DNA of 64,000 nt from Anastatus disparis (Eukaryota > Arthropoda > Insecta > Hymenoptera > Eupelmidae). The translations under genes were made by a program, and so were the position numbers. Below, piece by piece: positions 62,601 through 64,000 of the stretch (the first letter of the stretch is position 1; each line of letters begins with the position of its first letter). The stretch lies in assembly GCA_017163975.1 (NCBI GenBank), contig JAFFSR010000220.1, forward strand, positions 16,076,001 to 16,140,000, given 5' to 3'. The notes below the pieces were generated by a model that searched no databases, was not told where the DNA came from, and saw nothing but the letters and a program-made list of their open reading frames with translations.

Positions 62601-64000
62601 TAATTACAAGCAAGCCAACCAGCAGACTAATTATAAAACGACACAACAACAGGTCAGCCAGATTCAATTTCTATAGAGGATAATTATTAGAACAGAAAAA
62701 TCCTTAATTAAAATTTTCATTTATTTTATTTTTTGTTGTTTTTTATTTAGATTATTTTTATGAATTCAAGATTAGACTTTTGAACTCTAAACATACGTTT
62801 TCAAATTTTACGTTTAAAAACATATTTACCTTTTCATTTTAATTTATTGCATTTAAGGATTTGAAAGTTCTTATGTAGTATATTTAGAACTATAATATTT
62901 TGAAAAATGTAGACAATGAAACATTACCAACCAGAAGCTTTTTATAAACTTTATAAGATTTTGAATCTTATATGCTCGTTCGTAACTCTGTATGTACTTG
63001 CCAAAATTTTAAATTAGGTCAGAACGAAAGTGTTATTCTAGTCTGAACGTTAAAAAAAAAGTTTCAAACTATTTTTATCAAATAAATTTGTTGCTACTTT
63101 ATGGCATTTAAATTTATAGATCATATATATATATACACATAATAAAATCTTGGCTTAGGTTTTAAAAAAAGAATTATTAAATGTAGACATGAATTTATTG
63201 ATTTTTTTTATATTTATAATGTTACAGTAGTCGATACTATCGCGAAATTTCAAGCATTGAAAGATTATTTTTTCATGATAGTAAAATGTATATTTTGGAA
63301 ATACTAACATAATCGAAATATGGTTAAATAAAAAATATAAGATTCTAAAATATCATCATTTACGAAACGTAGAAATCTAAAATTTCATCAAATTTAGAGC
63401 AATTCAAGTAGAATAGTTTACGACTTTTAACAAGCAAGATTGAACTTTAAATGTATTTTTCCGAAATGATATTTTCTTCTTTACTTACGTTTTCGATATT
63501 TTAGCCAATTTTATTAAATATTTTGGAATTATTTAGAGCAGAAGTAAATTTGATATGTCCTTCGATTTTCCAATTTATGAAATAGTTAATCAAAAATTGT
63601 TACAATAGTTCTCCAAAGTAAAAAACTAAATTTATTTTTATTTTAATATTGAAGTTTATACATTTCAAGAAAAAAAAACTTTGAATCTTCATCAGTCTGA
63701 TTAGCTTTTAACTAATAAGAAACCATCAAAATTTCAATCGATTTTTCCAGAGTATCGAAACATCCGAAGCAACTCCATCAACAGAGCCGACCCAATCTCA
63801 GGCTCAGATCTTAAAAAATCGTCAAAAATATTATTCAGCAACACGTAGACCAACAAGTACACGTTTAACAACAACACCACGCAGCGAGGACGTACCCTAT
63901 ACAGTACGTTCACGCGGCCGCGTCAGTAGTAGTAGTAGCAATAACGAAGAATCTAAGCCAACTAAATCACGTAGTAGATTACGTCGTCCTGGATCAAGAC
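23648..64000 (+). CDS. Large secreted low-complexity protein, 8 exons seen, 3' end outside
   Basis: Joined exons are 23648-23650, 55232-55594, 56018-56452, 56940-58921, 59035-59299, 59489-60187, 62209-62652 and 63751-64000. All junctions are GT-AG. All introns are phase 0 except the one after exon 4, which splits an Arg codon. The visible product is about 1,480 residues: signal peptide 1-21, Gln-rich helix near 85-122, acidic Ser-rich segment 123-267, charged helix about 319-448, duplicated DPPP motif about 587-651, long Ser/Thr/Pro/Tyr/His-rich region, Thr tract with Arg patch about 898-935, further Ser/Pro/Tyr-rich parts, then a second Thr tract and EYVR repeats. After the signal peptide there is no cysteine. 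I do not recognise the gene. By composition an extracellular-matrix, cuticle or mucin-like protein is likely. A cysteine-rich binding domain (for example a peritrophin-type chitin-binding domain) could lie downstream but is not visible. Confidence 0.75.
26369..26417. repeat. Short stem-loop with perfect 11-bp stem
   Basis: GGAACGTTGCA at 26369-26379 is the reverse complement of TGCAACGTTCC at 26407-26417, with a 27-nt A-rich loop. Partial pairing continues outside the perfect stem. Nothing shows that it is transcribed as a small RNA. Confidence 0.4.
32719..32988 (-). CDS. Doubtful small ORF with signal-peptide-like start
   Basis: An 89-codon frame opens with MKAFLFLTFSVSLLSVALMP. It has a Lys after Met, a hydrophobic core and small residues where a signal peptidase might cut. 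The rest has no recognised domain, contains a single Cys and ends in a Phe/Lys-rich stretch read from A/T tracts. It lies antisense in intron 1. I rate it most likely a chance frame and list it because its N-terminus is the only secretory-looking one among the intronic frames. Confidence 0.12.
   Translation of the reverse strand: MKAFLFLTFSVSLLSVALMPIHEIILYTRWKNQVQSWAYNNVHRTPKGFMISCLQGELVLMLSEGFFFLNKEKKGFTFSFGIFDLVIGL
33832..34039 (-). mobile_element. tRNA-derived SINE, copy 2 (antisense in intron 1)
   Basis: Read on the minus strand, it starts AGGTCGTCAGTGGCTCAATC, with an A-box-like GTGGCTCAATCGGTAGCGCG and B box GAGTTCGAATCCCG. The shared body follows (ACAAGCACCACTGTACGTTA, then GTGCTTTGTTCACAAACA), and the copy ends in an A tail (T run at 33832-33840 on the plus strand). 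The anticodon-position triplet is TGT. It is inserted opposite to the host gene. It has about 20 extra bases in the body relative to copy 1 and copy 3. Confidence 0.82.
36571..36779 (+). mobile_element. tRNA-derived SINE, copy 3 (sense in intron 1)
   Basis: It starts GAGGTCGTCAGTGGCTTAGT, with B box GAGTTCGAATCCCA at 36625-36638. The family body follows (ATTTATACATGCACCACTGT, then TGTGCTTTGTTTAGAAACAC, then GCAGCGACGTAAAATATT) and the copy ends in a 12-base A run. The anticodon-position triplet reads CAC. It shares its 5' start with copy 2 and its body with both other copies. No clear target-site duplication. Confidence 0.82.
42587..42611. repeat. (CT)n microsatellite
   Basis: About 12 CT dinucleotides in intron 1, set in a longer pyrimidine-rich zone. 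A GA-rich tract (AGGAAAGAGAGAGAGAG) sits about 200 bp upstream, near 42380. GA/CT runs of this kind can bind GAGA-type factors; no function is shown here. Confidence 0.85.
46889..46904. repeat. Short (TA)n run
   Basis: Eight TA dinucleotides within intron 1. Confidence 0.85.
55000..55140. repeat. 12-bp inverted repeat upstream of exon 2
   Basis: CAATGCTTAACT at 55000-55011 is the exact reverse complement of AGTTAAGCATTG at 55129-55140, and a few further bases pair outside the core. It could be a 141-bp MITE-like element or part of a structured intronic segment. The sequence just upstream (about 54890-54960) carries a small hairpin, CCGAC-GAAG-GTCGG. Confidence 0.4.
55232..55594 (+). CDS. Exon 2: signal peptide and Gln-rich helix
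   Basis: 363 nt, 121 codons, residues 2-122. The acceptor is TTTGCAG and the donor is GAG-GTGAGT. With the Met from exon 1 the product begins MIIRKTLSWVVFIGILCCVK. It has a basic n-region (R4, K5), a hydrophobic core 7-18 and a likely cleavage after A21 (V-K-A, then ENER). After an Asn/Gln/Arg-rich stretch (about 22-55) and an Ala/Pro-rich linker comes a Gln/Leu-rich segment, about 87-122, with heptad-like spacing (LQQRYQEQLLQLQ), probably helical. An in-frame TTG at 55226 lies inside the acceptor and is not a start. C17 and C18 are the only cysteines in the visible product. Confidence 0.8.
55595..56017 (+). other. Intron 2
   Basis: 423 bp, phase 0, GTGAGT to TTAG. The reading frame of exon 2 runs some 24 codons into it before a stop; that extension is intronic and loses the compositional pattern of the exon. 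Confidence 0.75.
56018..56452 (+). CDS. Exon 3: acidic Ser-rich segment
   Basis: 435 nt, 145 codons, residues 123-267, open throughout on the plus strand. The acceptor is AAATTAG and the donor is GAG-GTAATT. The product starts SQAYQPNGFASSEDEKQALH, passes through a Pro/Val patch (APEVLVPPVPSSEALPPVF) and ends in a Ser/Glu/Arg-rich stretch with basic sites such as RSRQKSR. No cysteine. A 160-codon antisense frame overlaps it, but splice sites, phase and composition all support the plus strand. The acceptor TTAG is weak, with no long pyrimidine tract before it, so the exact 5' boundary carries some doubt. Confidence 0.75.
56453..56939 (+). other. Intron 3
   Basis: 487 bp, phase 0, GTAATT to TTTTTGTAG, with a clear T-rich tract before the acceptor. 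AT-rich and without other content. Confidence 0.75.
56940..58921 (+). CDS. Exon 4: charged helix, DPPP motifs, first Thr tract
   Basis: 1,982 nt, residues 268-928, ending in phase 2 (the last Arg codon is split). It starts IQLVYVPAETLAQRGQ. Residues about 319-448 are an almost uninterrupted Glu/Lys/Arg/Gln helix (HQLQRQHEEKNKFLEAERQ onwards), long enough for a coiled coil or a single alpha helix. A better-conserved-looking block follows, LSVYMGTISPDQHRIQLSDV at about 546-565, then two related units, VGPRNLDPPPNFAKFDLP and VAPLSFDPPPGYSKIPFP. The rest is Ser/Thr/Pro/Tyr/His/Gln-rich with many STP and SYHEE-like pieces. It ends in a Thr tract (TTTTTTTTTEAP) and an Arg patch (YRTRSRQR). No cysteine. 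The frame is open upstream of the in-frame TTG at 56970 back to the acceptor. Confidence 0.88.
58922..59034 (+). other. Intron 4
   Basis: 113 bp, phase 2, GTAATT to AATTAACAG. It is the only intron here that splits a codon. Splicing restores AGG (Arg), continuing the Arg-rich patch into GRVTAVKGPD. Confidence 0.8.
59035..59299 (+). CDS. Exon 5: Arg/Ser/Thr-rich segment
   Basis: 265 nt, residues 929-1016. It reads GRVTAVKGPDRATTLSSSSR and onward through repeated RR-P-V-N motifs (TRRPVNRSRSKYTTTTEDY, then SRRPVNHNYKPRDED). Strongly basic with many Ser and Thr and no cysteine. The donor CAG-GTTCGT is a weak match to consensus. The frame stays open some 14 codons past it into Ile/Lys/Asn-rich sequence typical of intron DNA. 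Confidence 0.78.
59300..59488 (+). other. Intron 5
   Basis: 189 bp, phase 0, GTTCGT to TACGTTTCAG. Its downstream part is open in the exon 6 frame, which makes that frame seem to start earlier, at 59420. The acceptor at 59488 marks where coding composition begins. Confidence 0.72.
59489..60187 (+). CDS. Exon 6: Ser/Thr/Pro/Tyr-rich segment
   Basis: 699 nt, 233 codons, residues 1017-1249, phase 0 at both ends. It begins IVDSNVSSEQGQRGNAYENV and ends TTVTEVLPE just before GTAAGA. It is rich in Ser, Thr, Pro, Gln, Asn and Tyr with short QQ runs, consistent with an extended, possibly O-glycosylated chain. N-glycosylation sequons include NVS near the start and NET. No cysteine and no recognisable fold. 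Confidence 0.85.
60188..62208 (+). other. Intron 6
   Basis: 2,021 bp, phase 0, GTAAGA to TTTTTTAG. It holds the hairpin element at 61879-61975 and a less AT-rich patch at about 60890-61350 with no open frame that splices sensibly. A small extra exon there cannot be excluded. Confidence 0.7.
61879..61975. mobile_element. Short hairpin element in intron 6 (MITE-like)
   Basis: The left end TCTGGTAGAAATTT pairs with AAATTTTCTACCAGG at the right end. An inner pair, GTCTAGTTTT and AAAACTAGAC (about 61950-61959), extends the stem. The left half contains a 10-bp tandem repeat, CTAGATCTGT, about two and a half copies. The size of about 97 bp with no coding content suggests a MITE. The GGTAGAAATT ends recall the element at 158-276. 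Confidence 0.5.
62209..62652 (+). CDS. Exon 7: second Thr tract and EYVR repeats
   Basis: 444 nt, 148 codons, residues 1250-1397. It starts ITTPTTTTTTTTTEAP and an Arg patch (IIRQRVRTRLSGR), repeating the arrangement at the end of exon 4. Then come three spaced motifs, DEYVRFSAV, QEYVRIQSA and GDYGFIRTP, separated by Arg/Ser/Thr/Gln-rich linkers and a run of seven Gln. The donor is CAG-GTCAGC. No cysteine. Antisense frames over this exon are shadows of its low-complexity codons. Confidence 0.83.
62653..63750 (+). other. Intron 7
   Basis: 1,098 bp, phase 0, GTCAGC to GATTTTTCCAG. AT-rich; nothing else seen. Confidence 0.75.
63751..64000 (+). CDS. Exon 8 (partial): Arg/Ser/Thr-rich, open at window end
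   Basis: 250 nt to the window edge, residues 1398-1480 and beyond. It starts SIETSEATPSTEPTQSQAQI, then shows a third Thr-then-Arg arrangement (STRLTTTPRSEDVPYTVRSR, then GRVSSSSS) and ends in an Arg/Ser-rich run. The frame is still open at base 64000, so the C-terminus lies downstream and the gene is truncated by the window. No cysteine in this part. Confidence 0.83.

Overview
The window looks like a strongly AT-rich arthropod genome, most likely an insect. The evidence is GT-AG introns, a TATA/initiator-type core promoter, tRNA-derived SINEs, foldback DNA and short introns beside one very long intron. A hymenopteran is my guess from overall character only; nothing in the sequence proves the order.

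Layout. Bases 1 to about 22,900 hold no protein gene I can support. They contain a short inverted-repeat element (158-276), a tRNA-derived SINE (2885-3085), a long (TA)n tract (13531-13614) and a 2.95-kb foldback element (18016-20966). The foldback has roughly 0.9-1.0 kb inverted arms around a centre made of nested palindromes. From about 22,985 a purine-rich (GAGA) tract, a TATA box and a candidate start site lead into a leader exon that ends exactly at an ATG followed by a GTAAGT donor (23648-23656).

One gene fills the rest of the window on the + strand. I propose that the lone ATG of exon 1 is spliced over a 31.6-kb intron to exon 2 at 55232, which supplies a signal peptide. Seven in-frame exons (2 to 8) follow and the reading frame is still open at the window end. 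The joined product visible here is about 1,480 residues. It is predicted to be secreted, is Ser/Thr/Pro/Gln/Arg-rich, has a roughly 130-residue highly charged helical segment, a duplicated DPPP-x-[FY]-[AS]-K motif, Thr tracts next to Arg-rich patches and repeated EYVR motifs. Its only cysteines are two in the signal peptide. I cannot name the gene. An extracellular-matrix, cuticle or mucin-like protein is the reasonable inference.

The giant intron 1 carries two more copies of the same SINE, one in each orientation (33832-34039 and 36571-36779). It also has simple repeats, a small hairpin (26369-26417) and a less AT-rich inverted-repeat segment just before exon 2 (about 54840-55142). I see no convincing nested gene in it. 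Intron 6 contains a small hairpin element (61879-61975).
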